DNA of 21,598 nucleotides from Crocinitomicaceae bacterium. GTDB taxonomy: Bacteria > Bacteroidota > Bacteroidia > Flavobacteriales_D > Crocinitomicaceae. Positions 1 through 8,919 of this stretch are shown here, in pieces (within the stretch, counting starts at the first letter, position 1; each line of letters starts with the position of its first letter). The position numbers were made by a program, and so were the translations under genes. The stretch covers positions 1-21,598 of the forward strand of contig JALQTG010000203.1 of assembly GCA_023264075.1 (NCBI GenBank). Direction: 5' to 3'. The notes beneath the pieces were generated by a model, which made no database searches, was not told the DNA's origin, and worked only from the letters and a program-made list of their open reading frames with translations.

Positions 1-233
1 ACCAGTTACACGGCGTAGATTATCTACGGCTTTTACATGGGAATGACCATTATAGAAATAGGGATGCTGTTGTGTCTCGTATTCTCTTCAACTATGCTGG
101 ATTTGGTGTTGGTTTCGCCTATGATTTCAACGTTTCAAACTTAACGGAAGTTACAAACGCACGAGGTGGAGCAGAATTTTTCTTGCGTTGGACTATGGAT
201 AATCCATTCTCAGCTTCTAAAGCTAGAATATAA
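1..233 (+). CDS. PorP/SprF family T9SS membrane protein, C-terminal end (partial)
   Basis: The frame whose codons start at position 3 is open from the window edge to the TAA at 231-233 and gives the last 76 residues of a protein. The tail contains AGFGVGFAYDFNVSNL, then NARGGAEFFLRW, which is the typical last beta-strand region of PorP/SprF proteins. These outer-membrane proteins assist secretion and surface attachment of specific T9SS substrates in Bacteroidota. The start lies outside the window. Only 13 bases separate the stop from the ATG of the next gene, a large protein with a gliding-motility-type C-terminal domain, the usual partner of a PorP/SprF protein. The family call rests on this short tail plus the context. 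Confidence 0.8.
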   Translation, partial: QLHGVDYLRLLHGNDHYRNRDAVVSRILFNYAGFGVGFAYDFNVSNLTEVTNARGGAEFFLRWTMDNPFSASKARI

Positions 234-246
234 ACACCTCTCTAAT

Positions 247-3200
247 ATGAAAATTTACGCTTTCATGCTCTTGTTGCTCTGCTCATTAACAGTTGCGGCC
301 CAAAACCAATTTGAAACAAATTACTCCTTTATAGAAAATAAAGGCCAGTTCAATGGAAGAAATTGGAATACCTCAGATCCCGTTCTTTTTGGATACAATC
401 ACAATCCATTTTATGTTTTTCTGTCGAAAAATGGTATGACCTATCGCTTTGATAAAATGATAAAAAATCCAAAGCGAAAAGAACAACCTGAAGCATTACC
501 AAAAAGAGTTAATATTAGTGAACTGGTAAAAACCCAATGGCTTAATTCCAACGAAAATGTAGAAATTGTTTCTTCGAACAAAAGAAGCTCATATTACTCA
601 TTTGCTGTAAATGATGCAGATGGTAATGTTCATAATATAAACCATGTTCATGGTTTCCAAACCATAACCTATAAAAATCTATACGACAACATCGACGTTA
701 TTTATACTATTCATCCAGAAGGGGGTATTAAATATAATGTTATGTTACATCCTGGAGCGGATCCTTCCGTTCTTCAACTGAAATATGAATCAGCGCACAC
801 GAATACGCTGAATGAAAACGTTAAGATTCAACTGAATGATAAAGGTCAAGTACATATTACCACCTCGTTAGGTGAGGTAATTGAACATGCACCTGTTTCA
901 TTCTATTCAGATGACCAATCGAAGCAGGTTACGTCATCATACCTACTCCAAAACGATGTCCTTTCATTTGAATTAGGGGATTACGATACTTCAAGAGTAT
1001 TAATTATTGATCCTTGGATTATCTCCCCCAATTTCACAACCTCTTCGGCAGTTTGGGAAGTTGAAACAGATGCTGCAGGAAATGTATATTCAATTGGTGG
1101 AGAAGACCCTATGGAGCTCAAAAAATACAATGCTGCTGGTGCTCTTCAATGGACATATACAACTCCATGGGACTCCAGTAATGTGTGGTTAGGAACCTTA
1201 GCAACTGATTTAAACGGGAATAGTTATGTCACTTCTGGAGTTACTGCAAATATGCATAAGATAGATAACAACGGGAATTTCGTTTGGGCTACTACTCCCC
1301 CAGGAAATTTGAGTTTTAACTCAGAATGGTGGTCAATTACTTTTAACTGTGACCAATCGAAACTGATTGTCGGGGGGACTTGGGTGGATGGAATTCTGTC
1401 CTTTGATTTCTATGCTGGAATTTTTGAAATAGACGTGGCTACTGGAAATGTTATTTCAGATCAAACGGTAGATTTCACAAATATCGGCGGAATCGCGATT
1501 CCGCCTCCAACGCCTGTTGAAGTGCGTTCGATATCTTCGTCCAAAAATGCAAAATATATTTTCCTCACACATGAAGAGGTTGGAGCGATTAATGACAACC
1601 TAGCCCTCTGTTCAAACAACGAACCTATATTTCAAGTTCCAAACGAACAAGAACTGGCCTATAAATGCGAAAACTATTTGCCACAAACTCAAAATGGTGG
1701 AGGTCTAAAGGCCCTTATCGCGAATGATAATTTCTTTTATACGCACAGTGGCAACCAAATTCGACAATGGGATTTGAACACTGGAGCACTTCTTAATACC
1801 GTTGCTCTTCCAGGAGGAGCGAGTAATACAGTATTTGGTCAAACTGTTGTTAGTTGTAGCGGATTGGATGTTGATGACTGCGGAAATGTTTATGCAGGGT
1901 CAACGAACCAAGTTGTGAAATTTGACCCTAATCTGAACGTTTTGTCTTCCGCACCAACCACATTTGCGGTCTACGATGTAGATGTTAATTCAAATGGAGA
2001 AGTTATTGCGTGTGGAGCACAACAAAATAACTCGGCCACAAATAGAAATGGCCGCATCGAATCAGTAGCCTTAACGGCTTGCAACCAATTTGCCATCGTA
2101 TGTTGTGATGCAAATTTTTGTAATGATGGCCCTTTTTGTGAAACAGATACTCCTTTCACAATAACTTCAGCTACCCCAGGGGGAACTTGGAGCGGAACTG
2201 GTGTAAACGCTTCAGGGGTGTTTGATCCTTCAATTGCAGGAGTTGGTAATCATGATATTACTTATACATTGCCGTGTGGAACAGAAACATTAACATTTGT
2301 AGTTGAAGCGTGCAATGTACTGAACGTTTGTCAAGAAGCAAATGGAGACTTCACTGTCCTAAATGGAACTGGAACGATAACTTGGGAGGAAGAAGGATCA
2401 GTATCTACGCCTATTACGAATCAATCAGAATGCGAAAACTGCGGATATACTTGGTTTGGTTTCTCCTGTTTGGATGGATTTACAACTGTTAACAATTGTA
2501 ATACGACAGGTTGGATACAGTTTGCAACCGGTACAACGGTTACACCAACTGGGAATTACCCAATCCAAGTTACGGATGGAGCCGGAACAAGCTTAATCAT
2601 AAATACGATTGGAGATGTGCCCGCTTGCGGAGCAAATCCGTGCGCAAATTTAACGCTCAACATAACATCTGAAAATGATATCTCATGTAATGGTGCCAAT
2701 GATGGATCAGCAACAGTTTCTGCAACCGGTGGAAATGGTTCATATACCTACACTTGGACACCAGGTCCTCTTAACGGTGCGAGCCAAACTAATCTTGCGC
2801 CCGGATCGTATACCGTAAATGCAATCGATACTGATGGATGTGCAGGATCGGTAATTGTTGATATTACTGAACCTTCTGCTATCGTGGCAACGCCAACTGA
2901 AACAGATGCAACTTGCGGAAACAACGACGGGGAAATTAGTTTAACAGTAAATGGAGGCACACCAGCATATACATTTAATTGGTCGAACGGAGAAACAACA
3001 CAAAATATCACAGGACTTGCGCCTGGTGCTTATTCTGTAACAATAACAGATGGTAATGGATGTACTGAAGTTGTCAATGCAACTGTAGATGCCTTGAATG
3101 GACCTACAATAGCACTCGACAACAGTAGCGATGTGTCCTGTAACGGAGATACGGATGGTTCTGCAACCGTATCTGCTTCTGGTGGTTCTGGTGGATATAC

Positions 3201-4533
3201 TTATAATTGGTTGCCTGGAAATTTATCAGGGGCAACTCAGAATAATTTGGCGGCTGGAGATTATGACGTAACTGTAACGGATTCAGATGGTTGCCCGTCA
3301 ACGATTACGATTACAATTAATGATCCCGCTAGTATTGATTTGACGACATCTTCTGTTCCCTCTTCTTGTACTGTAGACGATGGTTCTGCATCCGTTGTGG
3401 CATCAGGAGGTGCTGGTGGATTTACCTACTCATGGTCTCCAGTAGCTGGGTCAAATGCTACATTACCGAATATTGGTGCCGGAACATATACCGTTACAGT
3501 TACTGATGCAAGTGGTTGCACAGAACAAGTAAATGTTAATGTGAACTCTTTGAATGGCCCAGTAATAACGCTAACAAATTCTACAGACGTGTCTTGTAAT
3601 GGTGAAACCGACGGTTCTGCAACAATTTCCGTATCAGGAGGAACTCCGGCGTATACCTACAGTTGGTCTCCTTCCGGAGGAACGAATACAACAGAGAATA
3701 ACCTCGGGGCAGGTACTTATACTGTTACTGTCACAGATAATGCAGGATGTGAATCTCTCTTGGATGTAACTATTAATGAACCAGATCCGATATCGATTGC
3801 GGGGACAACAACGGATGCTACTTGTGCTGATAATGATGGTTCTATTCAAATCAATACAACTGGTGGAGATGGTAATTATAGCTATGCTTGGACTCCAACA
3901 GGAACAGGTTCCAATCCAACAGGATTACCTCCTGGTACTTATGATGTAATTGTTACAGATGGAAATGGATGTATAGGTCAATCGTCTTTCGATGTAGGAC
4001 TTGACAATGGTTTAATCGTTGATGTCGTTCCTGATTCACCCGTTATTGGAATTGGGGATCAAGTAACACTGAATACAATTACAATTCCGGGGACATCTAA
4101 TCCAACATATTCATGGACGCCTGCGGATGGATTGAGCTGTACAGATTGTCCTTCGCCAGTGTCGACACCAAGTACTACTACAACTTATTCCATTACGGTT
4201 ACTGACGCAAACGGATGTACAGGTCAGGGTACTGTTACTGTTTTTGTAACTGAACCGTGCGGAGCAGCAATGGTTCCAACTATATTTTCACCGAACAATG
4301 ATGGGAATAATGATAAGCTATGCGTCCTTGGAAACTGTATTGCCGAATTCGAGTTAAGCATCTATAATCGTTGGGGAGAACGTGTTTTCGAGTCCACTAG
4401 TCAGATCAATTGTTGGGATGGTACCCACCGCGATAAACCTGTTAATACTGGTACATTTGTTTACAAACTTCGTGTTGTTGATACTGATGGCAACGAAACA
4501 ATTGGATCCGGAAATATAACTCTGGTCAGATAA
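247..4533 (+). CDS. Large secreted SprB-repeat protein with type B T9SS C-terminal domain
   Basis: Predicted cell-surface or released adhesin-like protein of 1428 residues. I use the ATG at 247 because it begins a signal peptide (MKIYAFMLLLLCSLTVAAQ); the frame is open further upstream to 166, but that part overlaps the previous gene and has no signal sequence. In order: residues about 28-258 resemble the DUF7948 domain (starts FIENKGQF, ends near LIIDPW). Residues 259-620 look like a PQQ/SBBP-type beta-propeller with repeated D-x-x-G-N-x-Y units. About 618-690 is a PGGTWSGTG module, and about 690-800 is a Cys-rich module. Residues 802-1256 are six SprB-like repeats, followed by a PKD-like segment. 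From about 1341 comes the gliding-motility-associated C-terminal domain (VPTIFSPNNDGNND, then YNRWGERVFES). Likely co-transcribed with the PorP/SprF gene. Ligand unknown. Confidence 0.93.
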   Translation: MKIYAFMLLLLCSLTVAAQNQFETNYSFIENKGQFNGRNWNTSDPVLFGYNHNPFYVFLSKNGMTYRFDKMIKNPKRKEQPEALPKRVNISELVKTQWLNSNENVEIVSSNKRSSYYSFAVNDADGNVHNINHVHGFQTITYKNLYDNIDVIYTIHPEGGIKYNVMLHPGADPSVLQLKYESAHTNTLNENVKIQLNDKGQVHITTSLGEVIEHAPVSFYSDDQSKQVTSSYLLQNDVLSFELGDYDTSRVLIIDPWIISPNFTTSSAVWEVETDAAGNVYSIGGEDPMELKKYNAAGALQWTYTTPWDSSNVWLGTLATDLNGNSYVTSGVTANMHKIDNNGNFVWATTPPGNLSFNSEWWSITFNCDQSKLIVGGTWVDGILSFDFYAGIFEIDVATGNVISDQTVDFTNIGGIAIPPPTPVEVRSISSSKNAKYIFLTHEEVGAINDNLALCSNNEPIFQVPNEQELAYKCENYLPQTQNGGGLKALIANDNFFYTHSGNQIRQWDLNTGALLNTVALPGGASNTVFGQTVVSCSGLDVDDCGNVYAGSTNQVVKFDPNLNVLSSAPTTFAVYDVDVNSNGEVIACGAQQNNSATNRNGRIESVALTACNQFAIVCCDANFCNDGPFCETDTPFTITSATPGGTWSGTGVNASGVFDPSIAGVGNHDITYTLPCGTETLTFVVEACNVLNVCQEANGDFTVLNGTGTITWEEEGSVSTPITNQSECENCGYTWFGFSCLDGFTTVNNCNTTGWIQFATGTTVTPTGNYPIQVTDGAGTSLIINTIGDVPACGANPCANLTLNITSENDISCNGANDGSATVSATGGNGSYTYTWTPGPLNGASQTNLAPGSYTVNAIDTDGCAGSVIVDITEPSAIVATPTETDATCGNNDGEISLTVNGGTPAYTFNWSNGETTQNITGLAPGAYSVTITDGNGCTEVVNATVDALNGPTIALDNSSDVSCNGDTDGSATVSASGGSGGYTYNWLPGNLSGATQNNLAAGDYDVTVTDSDGCPSTITITINDPASIDLTTSSVPSSCTVDDGSASVVASGGAGGFTYSWSPVAGSNATLPNIGAGTYTVTVTDASGCTEQVNVNVNSLNGPVITLTNSTDVSCNGETDGSATISVSGGTPAYTYSWSPSGGTNTTENNLGAGTYTVTVTDNAGCESLLDVTINEPDPISIAGTTTDATCADNDGSIQINTTGGDGNYSYAWTPTGTGSNPTGLPPGTYDVIVTDGNGCIGQSSFDVGLDNGLIVDVVPDSPVIGIGDQVTLNTITIPGTSNPTYSWTPADGLSCTDCPSPVSTPSTTTTYSITVTDANGCTGQGTVTVFVTEPCGAAMVPTIFSPNNDGNNDKLCVLGNCIAEFELSIYNRWGERVFESTSQINCWDGTHRDKPVNTGTFVYKLRVVDTDGNETIGSGNITLVR
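2650..4014 (+). repeat. Six tandem SprB-like protein repeats, 228-bp period, alternating A-B
   Basis: The conserved Cys codon of each repeat lies at 2686, 2914, 3139, 3367, 3595 and 3823, so the spacing is 228, 225, 228, 228 and 228 bp (75-76 residues). Each unit has a Cys, a DGS/DGE turn, a GG-x-Y/F-x-W strand, an aGtYxVtVtD strand and a closing G-C. Repeats 1, 3 and 5 carry SCNG at the Cys and close with an ITEP-like sequence (ITEP, INDP, INEP). Repeats 2, 4 and 6 have ATC or SSC followed by an NDG or DDG, and repeats 2 and 4 close with LNGP. The real unit is therefore a two-domain pair of about 456 bp. The repeats have diverged at DNA level, so they look old rather than recently duplicated. 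Confidence 0.85.
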
Positions 4534-4540
4534 TTCCTAT

Positions 4541-4548
4541 TATATTTG
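4541..4548 (+). promoter_or_regulatory. Bacteroidota -7 element TATATTTG for the PD40/OmpA gene
   Basis: A perfect match to TAnnTTTG lies eight bases after the previous stop codon and 20 bases before the ATG at 4568. It suggests this gene has its own promoter as well as possible read-through from the gene before it. I see no convincing TTG-type -33 element at the right distance. Confidence 0.5.
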
Positions 4549-4567
4549 GGTTTATAAATGTTTTTTC

Positions 4568-6148
4568 ATGAAGAAATTTTCATTCCTAATTGCTTTTATT
4601 TTTGTAACAACGACAGTTGTTGCGCAATCAAACAAACTCATCATTGCTGAACGCGATACTTTACGCATAGAAATAGAACGTCTGGGTAACGAAATAAATA
4701 GCCCGTTCAATGATTACGCACCTGTAATTACCGCTGACGGTGGTTATATGTATTTTACTTCACGAAGACCCTACACAGAAAAAGAGAAGAAAAAAAACCG
4801 CGAATCGATGGAACGAATTTATGAGGCCATCTGGGATGAAGCGGAAAACAAATGGCAAATTGCTGAACCTTTACCTTCTGATGTGAACCTCGATGGAAGA
4901 AATATCTCAAACGTGGCGATCTCAAATGATGGGCAAAGATTATTAATCTACCAAGATGATAAATTCGGAAATGGTGATATTTATGAAGCTTATTTAAGTG
5001 GAACAACGTGGTCAGCACCCTTAAGTCTTGGAAAAGAAATCAATTCTGATGCACATGAGTCCTCTGCTAGTATTTCTCCGGACGGTAAAACTATCTATTT
5101 TGTAAGTGAGCGCAAAGAAGGAGGTACAGGTGGTAGAGACATATGGAAAGCTACAAAGAATTCTGACGGCGTATGGGGATCAGCAGAAAACCTTGGGAAA
5201 ACTATTAATACCAAGGAAGATGAAGAAGGAGTCTTCATTCATCCTGACGGTCGAACTTTGTATTTTTCTTCCAAGGGTCATGGATCATTGGGAGGATATG
5301 ATATTTTTAAATCAGAACTCAAAGATGGAAAATGGTCAAAACCAAAAAGTTTAGGTGAACCAATTAATACTGTTGAAAATGACTTGTTCTTTGTACTAGC
5401 TGCGAATGGTAGAACAGGTTATTATGCGACAGGACGAAATGGAGGGGTCATAGATATTTATGAAATTCGTTTTACACCAATTATAAAAGACGACAAAGAA
5501 TCAGTTAGCACTGGTCCGCAATTAACCGTATTCAAAGGGGTCATTAAAGATTGTGAAACCGGAAAGCCTATTTCCGCATCAATTGAAGTAACGGATAATC
5601 AGAAAAACGAAGTGATTGCATCCTATAATTCAAACAGTCAAACTGGAAAATACCTCATTTCACTTCCTTCGGGTAAAAATTATGGGATTAACATCAATGC
5701 TGAAGGATATCTATTTTCTTCACAGAGCTTCGATTTAACTAGCGATTCACTTTCAGTATACAATGAAGTTGTAAAAGATGTATGCCTGAATAAAATTGAG
5801 GTTGGAACAAAGGTTGTTTTGAAAAACATTTTCTTCGACTTTAACAAATCTTCATTACGTTCTGAATCGATTGCTGAATTAAACCGTTTGAAACGTATTT
5901 TGGATGATAATCCTTCCATGAAAATTGAGATTGGAGGACATACGGATAGCAAAGGGTCCGCCGAATACAACAAAAAATTATCCAACGATAGAGCGCAATC
6001 TGTTGTAAACTATTTGATTGATAACGGAATAAACGCATCGCGACTCACCTATAAAGGTTATGGTAAGGACCAACCAGTTGCAACTAATGAAACGGAAGAA
6101 GGAAGGCAGGAAAATAGACGTGTAGAGTTTAAAGTAATAAGTAAATAA
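4568..6148 (+). CDS. PD40-repeat / OmpA-family envelope protein
   Basis: A 526-residue exported protein that probably links the outer membrane to peptidoglycan. Residues 1-20 are a signal peptide (ends TTVVAQ). Residues 45-300 hold WD40-like PD40 repeats, seen as recurring S-x-DG-x-x-(I/L)YF and (G/R)DI(W/Y/F) motifs (for example SPDGKTIYFVS at 170-180). Residues about 320-400 form a carboxypeptidase-regulatory-like beta domain. Residues about 415-526 are an OmpA C-terminal domain (FDFNKSSL at 423-430, HTDSKG from 458) with the peptidoglycan-binding Asp460 and Arg475 in place. The order resembles PorE of the T9SS without its N-terminal TPR. Such genes commonly follow a gliding-motility-type substrate and a PorP/SprF gene, as here. 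Its direct role in secretion is inferred from that context. Confidence 0.9.
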   Translation: MKKFSFLIAFIFVTTTVVAQSNKLIIAERDTLRIEIERLGNEINSPFNDYAPVITADGGYMYFTSRRPYTEKEKKKNRESMERIYEAIWDEAENKWQIAEPLPSDVNLDGRNISNVAISNDGQRLLIYQDDKFGNGDIYEAYLSGTTWSAPLSLGKEINSDAHESSASISPDGKTIYFVSERKEGGTGGRDIWKATKNSDGVWGSAENLGKTINTKEDEEGVFIHPDGRTLYFSSKGHGSLGGYDIFKSELKDGKWSKPKSLGEPINTVENDLFFVLAANGRTGYYATGRNGGVIDIYEIRFTPIIKDDKESVSTGPQLTVFKGVIKDCETGKPISASIEVTDNQKNEVIASYNSNSQTGKYLISLPSGKNYGININAEGYLFSSQSFDLTSDSLSVYNEVVKDVCLNKIEVGTKVVLKNIFFDFNKSSLRSESIAELNRLKRILDDNPSMKIEIGGHTDSKGSAEYNKKLSNDRAQSVVNYLIDNGINASRLTYKGYGKDQPVATNETEEGRQENRRVEFKVISK

Positions 6149-6189
6149 AGTGATTTGAAACATTTTTTCTTAAAAGTCGTAGTAAACCA

Positions 6190-6624
6190 ATGCAGACAAA
6201 GATACTTTCGCTTTCGCTAATCTTGTTCACACTAATAAGTTGTGGTAAATATCCAGAGGGTCCTGCTCTATCACTTCGCAGTAAGGAAAAGCGCCTATGT
6301 CAAGAATGGAATCTAACGGGTGTACTAGAGTCTAATGGGGTTTATGATGACTACAATCTTGAAATGCACTTCAATGCTGATGGTTCATTCACTAAATATT
6401 ATTGGAATCCATACGACTCCCTAATTACATTTACAGGAGCCTGGAGTTGGGAGGAAGAGAAAGAGGCAATAACCCTAGACTTTTCAGGAGCTGTAAATGG
6501 TGGCGAACAGTTTCCATTTGGTCCAGGCAATAGGACATTTATCATTAAAAAGTTGAAGTATACCGAGTTGGTGATAATGGACAAGTCCTACGAGACTGAT
6601 TTTACTTTTTTGCAGCTCAATTGA
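6190..6624 (+). CDS. Small lipoprotein, lipocalin-like (DUF5004-like)
   Basis: A 144-residue protein with a short hydrophobic leader and a lipobox LISC, so Cys18 should be lipidated. The mature part starts GKYPEG and shows the EWNLTGV...FNADGSFTKYYW...GAWSWEEE...ITLDF pattern of small Bacteroidota lipocalin-like lipoproteins. No obvious acidic surface-export signal follows the Cys, so the default guess is periplasmic anchoring. It lies 41 bases after the PD40/OmpA gene on the same strand and could share its transcript. No specific function can be assigned. Confidence 0.75.
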   Translation: MQTKILSLSLILFTLISCGKYPEGPALSLRSKEKRLCQEWNLTGVLESNGVYDDYNLEMHFNADGSFTKYYWNPYDSLITFTGAWSWEEEKEAITLDFSGAVNGGEQFPFGPGNRTFIIKKLKYTELVIMDKSYETDFTFLQLN

Positions 6625-6656
6625 TTTTTTCTATATAAAAGAACGCGTTTTATCTT

Positions 6657-7319
6657 TCAACTACCCGCCCTTTTAGTGGTTTTCAGTATATCTAAATCAT
6701 AAGCCAACAAAAAACCAATAATATGCTGTCTTTCGGGAGACTTAATAAAGATGTCATCTTGTAATCGGAAATATGTGGTGAGCTCTAAGTGCTTATTGAT
6801 TTTCCAATCCAAGCCAATTGTAAGCCGAGATACTCGAAACTCGTTCTTGCCATTCAGCCTAAAGAACAACTCATATGCTAACGAGGGGTCCACTAGTTTA
6901 CTTAAATTATAATCAACCTTAATTTTGTTTCGGATATAAGTTTTGTTTCCTCCCAAAACATGCTGATACCTTAATCTGTACTTCACAGATAAAGGTCGGC
7001 CTTTTTCCTTCCAACCGCAGTTAGCGTCAATTGCTAATCGATGTTGGACAGGTTGATTTGGAGGTAAAGTAACCCTATACATTCCTTTCAAACTGAATCG
7101 TTTTCCCAATTTATACTGCGCTCCAAATTCTGTCAAAGACTTCTTTATGGCGGTTAAAGTATCATTAAATCGAACCTGTCCAGTAATAGAACCAGAAAAC
7201 TTTTTAGATAATTTGAATCCGACTTCACCACCTGTCCACAATTCAAGGTCGGAAGGTCGTTGACCAAAAGAAAATTGCGAAAACAGAACTAATATCACTA
7301 CTAAAATGAGATGCTTCAT
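6657..7319 (-). CDS. DUF2490 family protein, probable outer-membrane beta-barrel
   Basis: A 220-residue exported protein. The open frame can be extended to a TTG at 7334, but the ATG at 7319 starts a clean signal peptide (MKHLILVVILVLFSQFSFGQ), so I use it. The mature part starts RPSDLELWTGGEVGFKLSKK, typical of DUF2490, and continues as alternating amphipathic strands (for example RFSLKGMYRVTL and HLELTTYFRLQDD), consistent with a small barrel. The biochemical role of the family is not established. It converges with the lipoprotein gene (32 bases between stops) and diverges from phoH across about 215 bases. Confidence 0.8.
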   Translation of the reverse strand: MKHLILVVILVLFSQFSFGQRPSDLELWTGGEVGFKLSKKFSGSITGQVRFNDTLTAIKKSLTEFGAQYKLGKRFSLKGMYRVTLPPNQPVQHRLAIDANCGWKEKGRPLSVKYRLRYQHVLGGNKTYIRNKIKVDYNLSKLVDPSLAYELFFRLNGKNEFRVSRLTIGLDWKINKHLELTTYFRLQDDIFIKSPERQHIIGFLLAYDLDILKTTKRAGS

Positions 7320-7503
7320 GACATTATGACGCAAGAACGACTAAATTAGTTGGAATCATAAAAACAAAATATTAACCTACTATAATGTAGCGATTAAATT
7401 CTATTAACACAAGAGGCAGAAATACTTTATAAGAAATTATGAACTAGTTAATTACATACCATTTGTTAATAACTCCTCTGATACATATTCATGCCGTCGT
7501 TGA

Positions 7504-7511
7504 TATATTTT
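7504..7511 (+). promoter_or_regulatory. Possible -7 element TATATTTT for the PhoH gene
   Basis: Matches seven of eight positions of TAnnTTTG, 24 bases before the ATG at 7536. The rest of the 7320-7535 gap is AT-rich and I see no other motif I would defend, nor a clear promoter for the divergent DUF2490 gene. Confidence 0.3.
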
Positions 7512-7535
7512 TACCTTAAAGCCAAATAACAAACT

Positions 7536-8861
7536 ATGCCTAAAAAGAAAAAAATCTTCGTGTTAGATACTTCAGTTCTTTTACATGATCACAGTGCAAT
7601 AATGAATTTCGAACGTCACGATGTATCAATTCCTATTACTGTGTTAGAAGAATTGGACAAGTTTAAAGTCGGTAATGACACAAAGAACTTCTCAGCGCGG
7701 GAAGTTATTCGGTTTATCGATAAGATTTCTGGAATAAGCTCTTTGCAAGAATGGATCCCGCTTGGTAAAGGAAAAGGACGTTTTCATGTTGCACTAAACA
7801 AGTCAATGGGAGAATACAATGCCGAAAAAGTATATGCGGAAGGAAAAAATGATCATAAAATCATTAATACTGCTTTATACTTGCAAGAAAACAATGCAGG
7901 TATACAAGTTATTTTGGTAACTAAAGATATTAATTTAAGAATCAAGGCAAAGGCATTGGGACTCGCCGCAGAAGATTATGAAACTGGGAAAGTAGATAAT
8001 CAAACACTGGATAAAAATAGCTTAATCTCAGTTGACAACATTGACTCTGAAGTAATTCGTGATTTATTTACCAAAGGACATGTTGATGAAAATGGTATCC
8101 TAGGTACACATAAAATAGCAAATGGATATTACATCTTAAAAAATGGGAAATCGTCATCACTCGCATACTACAATCCTTTTTTAGACATTATTGAACGCGT
8201 TGAAAAGAATTATACGTACGGTATTAAACCCAAAAACGCGGAGCAGGCATTTGCCATCAATGCATTGATGAATCCTGAAATCAAATTAGTTGTTCTACAA
8301 GGTGTTGCAGGTACAGGTAAAACATTGTTGGCTCTTGCCTCGGCTTTAGAACAACATACTTCCTTTCAACAAATCATTCTTGCACGCCCAATTATTCCAT
8401 TATCGAACAGAGATATTGGATTTCTACCAGGTGATGCCAATGATAAAATTTCACCTTATATGGAACCGCTATGGGATAACTTAAAGTATATCCTTAACCA
8501 ATTTGGCGAAAACGAAAAGAAACACAAGACAATTCTTGAAATGCAAGAACAAGGTAAAATTATGATTACTCCATTGGCGTTCATTCGAGGAAGAAGTCTT
8601 TCAAATATAATATTTATCGTGGATGAAGCTCAAAACCTCACACCACATGAGGTCAAAACCATTATCACACGAGCAGGCGAAGGGACTAAAATTATTTTTA
8701 CAGGAGATGTCCACCAAATAGATACTCCCTATTTGGATGAGAACTCAAATGGCCTGGCATACTTAATCGACCGAGTTAAAGGACAAAAACTTTTCGCACA
8801 CGTAAAGCTTGAAAAAGGTGAACGTTCAGAACTGGCAAATTTGGCGAATGAACTTTTATAA
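7536..8861 (+). CDS. PhoH family ATPase with N-terminal PIN domain
   Basis: A 441-residue cytosolic protein of the PIN-PhoH (PhoH2-like) type. Residues 1-145 are a PIN nuclease domain with acidic metal-site candidates Asp11 (VLDTSVLL), Glu39 (LEELD), Asp106 (NDHK) and Asp131 (TKDINLR). Residues about 232-441 are the PhoH P-loop domain with Walker A GVAGTGKT (256-263), Walker B IIFIVDEAQ with Asp363-Glu364, and the following TGDVHQID motif. Known PIN-PhoH proteins couple NTP-dependent RNA unwinding to RNA cleavage; that activity is transferred here from the family. Length and both active sites look complete. It is a single-gene unit with a hairpin terminator just after the stop. Confidence 0.93.
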   Translation: MPKKKKIFVLDTSVLLHDHSAIMNFERHDVSIPITVLEELDKFKVGNDTKNFSAREVIRFIDKISGISSLQEWIPLGKGKGRFHVALNKSMGEYNAEKVYAEGKNDHKIINTALYLQENNAGIQVILVTKDINLRIKAKALGLAAEDYETGKVDNQTLDKNSLISVDNIDSEVIRDLFTKGHVDENGILGTHKIANGYYILKNGKSSSLAYYNPFLDIIERVEKNYTYGIKPKNAEQAFAINALMNPEIKLVVLQGVAGTGKTLLALASALEQHTSFQQIILARPIIPLSNRDIGFLPGDANDKISPYMEPLWDNLKYILNQFGENEKKHKTILEMQEQGKIMITPLAFIRGRSLSNIIFIVDEAQNLTPHEVKTIITRAGEGTKIIFTGDVHQIDTPYLDENSNGLAYLIDRVKGQKLFAHVKLEKGERSELANLANELL

Positions 8862-8864
8862 TAC

Positions 8865-8897
8865 AATGAGGGCCGTCCTTTTTGGACAGCCCTCATT
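8865..8897. terminator. Hairpin terminator shared by two convergent genes
   Basis: AATGAGGGC and GTCC pair with GGAC and GCCCTCATT around a five-base loop. In the top-strand transcript the stem has one C-A mismatch; in the bottom-strand transcript the same position is a U-G wobble, so the stem is continuous. It starts four bases after the PhoH stop and sits 22 bases beyond the stop of the convergent gene at 8920. The U-rich run after the stem is poor on both strands. Confidence 0.7.
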
Positions 8898-8919
8898 GAT
8901 TAACGTTCAATAGTTATGA

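Noticed and set aside
166..246. Longer start of the SprB-repeat protein at 166
   Set aside because: It overlaps the PorP/SprF gene in another frame and would bury the signal peptide that begins at 247.
6635..6653. ATAAAA...TTTTAT inverted repeat between the convergent lipoprotein and DUF2490 genes
   Set aside because: Six A-T pairs only, with no G-C and no clear U-run; not defensible as a terminator.
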